A stretch of DNA of 5,833 nucleotides, taken from Spirochaetales bacterium. Lineage in GTDB: Bacteria; Spirochaetota; Spirochaetia; DSM-27196; SLST01. The DNA lies in NCBI GenBank assembly GCA_030642995.1, contig DAOWMR010000196.1:1-5833 (forward strand). The letters run 5' to 3'. The notes beneath the pieces were generated by a model. The model worked only from the letters and a program-made list of their open reading frames with translations, was not told where the DNA came from and made no database searches. The translations under genes and the position numbers were made by a program. Below, piece by piece: positions 5,021-5,833 of this stretch (positions are counted from its first letter, which is position 1; each line of letters starts with the position of its first letter).

Positions 5021-5833
5021 ATGCGCGTCACCATAAAAGATATTGCCAAAGCAACGGGGTACTCCAAGACCACGGTCTCATTTGCGTTCAATGACCCGGG
5101 CCAGATTTCAAAAGAGGCGCGCGAGAAAGTCCTCGCCGCCGCCCAGGAGCTAGGGTACGTCCCGGATCCCGTTGCGCGCGCGCTCTCCAGCCGCCATCAC
5201 GGCACCATCGGCCTGCTTCTGCCCCAACCAATACCGCTTGCGCTGCAGAACCCCTACATGGTGCGATTGATCAGCGGCGTCGGTGAAGTCTGCAACCGCG
5301 AGGGGCTGTCACTCACCATGCTCCCGCCAACCCGTGGGAGTCTGCTCAATAGCGTCAAGAGCGCCGCGGTTGACGGTTTCATCACGATCGGTCTCCAACC
5401 CGATACCGACATCGTCCAGGTCATCAAGAATCGTCACATTCCCTTCGTCACAATTGACGGCGAGTCCTACGACGGTATTCCTTGCGTGAGCATCAATGAC
5501 CGTGAAGCGGCTCGGCTTGCCATGGACCACCTGCTCGAGTATGGACATCGGCAGATTGCTGTGGTCATCATGGCTGATGATCGACTGCCCGACCAGGAAG
5601 CGTACTCCGGCACGGGACGGGAACGCGTGGCAGGGTACCGGGAAGCACTTGAGGCTCGAAGGATCAACTGGGACGATACGAGCATCGTCAAGATCCACGA
5701 ACAGTGCTCGCTGGAAGGCGGACAGCATGCGGGCCGCGAACTGCTGGACAAGCATCCCAATGTCACCGGAGTTGTCACGATGAGTGACATTCTGGCGATC
5801 GGAATCGTCCACGAGCTCATCAAGGGTGGAAAG
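5021..5833 (+). CDS. LacI-family transcriptional regulator (3' partial)
   Basis: The first 271 codons of a LacI/GalR-type repressor; the frame is open with no stop to the window edge. Residues 3-50 are the DNA-binding head: TIKDIAKATGYSKTTVSFAF forms the helix-turn-helix, with K16, T17 and F21 at the positions of the base-contacting Tyr17, Gln18 and Arg22 of E. coli LacI. PVARALSS (50-57) is the hinge helix with Leu55. From 61 onward is the periplasmic-binding-protein-like sugar domain: TIGLLLPQ, VDGFITIG (117-124), IPFVTIDG (140-147), HLLEYGHRQIAVV (170-182), RERVAGYREAL (200-210) and TGVVTMSDILAIG (249-261). Family members run 330-360 residues, so 60-90 are missing. The ATG directly before RVTIKDIA is the standard family start, though only a distant GGAG (5002-5005) precedes it. 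It probably binds the palindrome at 4797 and responds to a sugar. Nearby GH13 genes suggest a maltose-type ligand, but the target operon may lie downstream. Confidence 0.9.
   Translation, partial: MRVTIKDIAKATGYSKTTVSFAFNDPGQISKEAREKVLAAAQELGYVPDPVARALSSRHHGTIGLLLPQPIPLALQNPYMVRLISGVGEVCNREGLSLTMLPPTRGSLLNSVKSAAVDGFITIGLQPDTDIVQVIKNRHIPFVTIDGESYDGIPCVSINDREAARLAMDHLLEYGHRQIAVVIMADDRLPDQEAYSGTGRERVAGYREALEARRINWDDTSIVKIHEQCSLEGGQHAGRELLDKHPNVTGVVTMSDILAIGIVHELIKGGK

Noticed and set aside
4813..5091. 92-codon minus-strand open frame crossing the regulator start
   Set aside because: It overlaps the helix-turn-helix coding region of a clear LacI-family gene and has no family resemblance.
5174..5183. 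Alternating GCGCGCGCGC run with Z-DNA or slippage potential
   Set aside because: It simply encodes the conserved Val-Ala-Arg-Ala-Leu hinge helix with GC-rich codons. It is too short to claim a structural role, and the frame is intact across it.
5309..5812. 167-codon minus-strand open frame inside the regulator gene
   Set aside because: It is antisense to the conserved sugar-binding domain, whose translation is unmistakably LacI-like; coding on both strands is unlikely.
1..5833. Mobile element, CRISPR, defence or phage content
   Set aside because: No transposase, integrase, toxin, nuclease or methylase protein, no regularly spaced repeats and no long terminal inverted repeats were seen on either strand.

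Overview
This is a gene-dense, visibly GC-rich bacterial chromosome segment (base composition not counted). It holds five protein-coding genes, two of them cut by the window edges. No rRNA, tRNA, transposase, integrase, CRISPR array or phage gene was seen. The gene families fit a free-living, carbohydrate-fermenting bacterium. The wording of the LacI regulator, the transporter and the zinc-ribbon protein reminds me of Spirochaetota or Chloroflexota, but this is recollection and not a demonstrated assignment.

Layout. Positions 1-1500 (+) are the 3' part of a cytoplasmic GH13 enzyme closest to maltodextrin glucosidase MalZ. After 31 bases with a good Shine-Dalgarno sequence, 1532-3373 (+) encodes a second, complete GH13 enzyme with its own N-terminal beta-rich domain. 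The two almost certainly form one operon for intracellular breakdown of maltodextrins. A possible weak terminator (3392-3424) ends it. A candidate promoter (3422-3450) then leads directly into a GTG-started cation diffusion facilitator gene at 3458-4429 (+), whose transcript may be leaderless. Convergent to it, 4468-4674 (-) encodes a 68-residue zinc-ribbon protein of the DUF2082 type.

The gene-free stretch 4675-5020 is regulatory. It has a TTGACA-type promoter (4754-4782), followed at once by a CpG-centred palindrome (4797-4806) of the kind LacI-family repressors bind, then a leader of roughly 230 bases. From 5021 to the window end lies a LacI-family repressor gene, open at its 3' end.

How it fits together. 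The two glycosidases would turn imported maltodextrins into glucose and short maltooligosaccharides. The LacI-type regulator plausibly senses a sugar and controls itself, genes beyond the window, or the glycosidase operon, whose own promoter lies outside the window. The transporter and zinc-ribbon genes between them look like unrelated housekeeping neighbours. I found no strong sign of a novel multi-gene system. The most interesting points are the promoter/operator/regulator arrangement, the altered metal ligands in the transporter, and its possible leaderless start.
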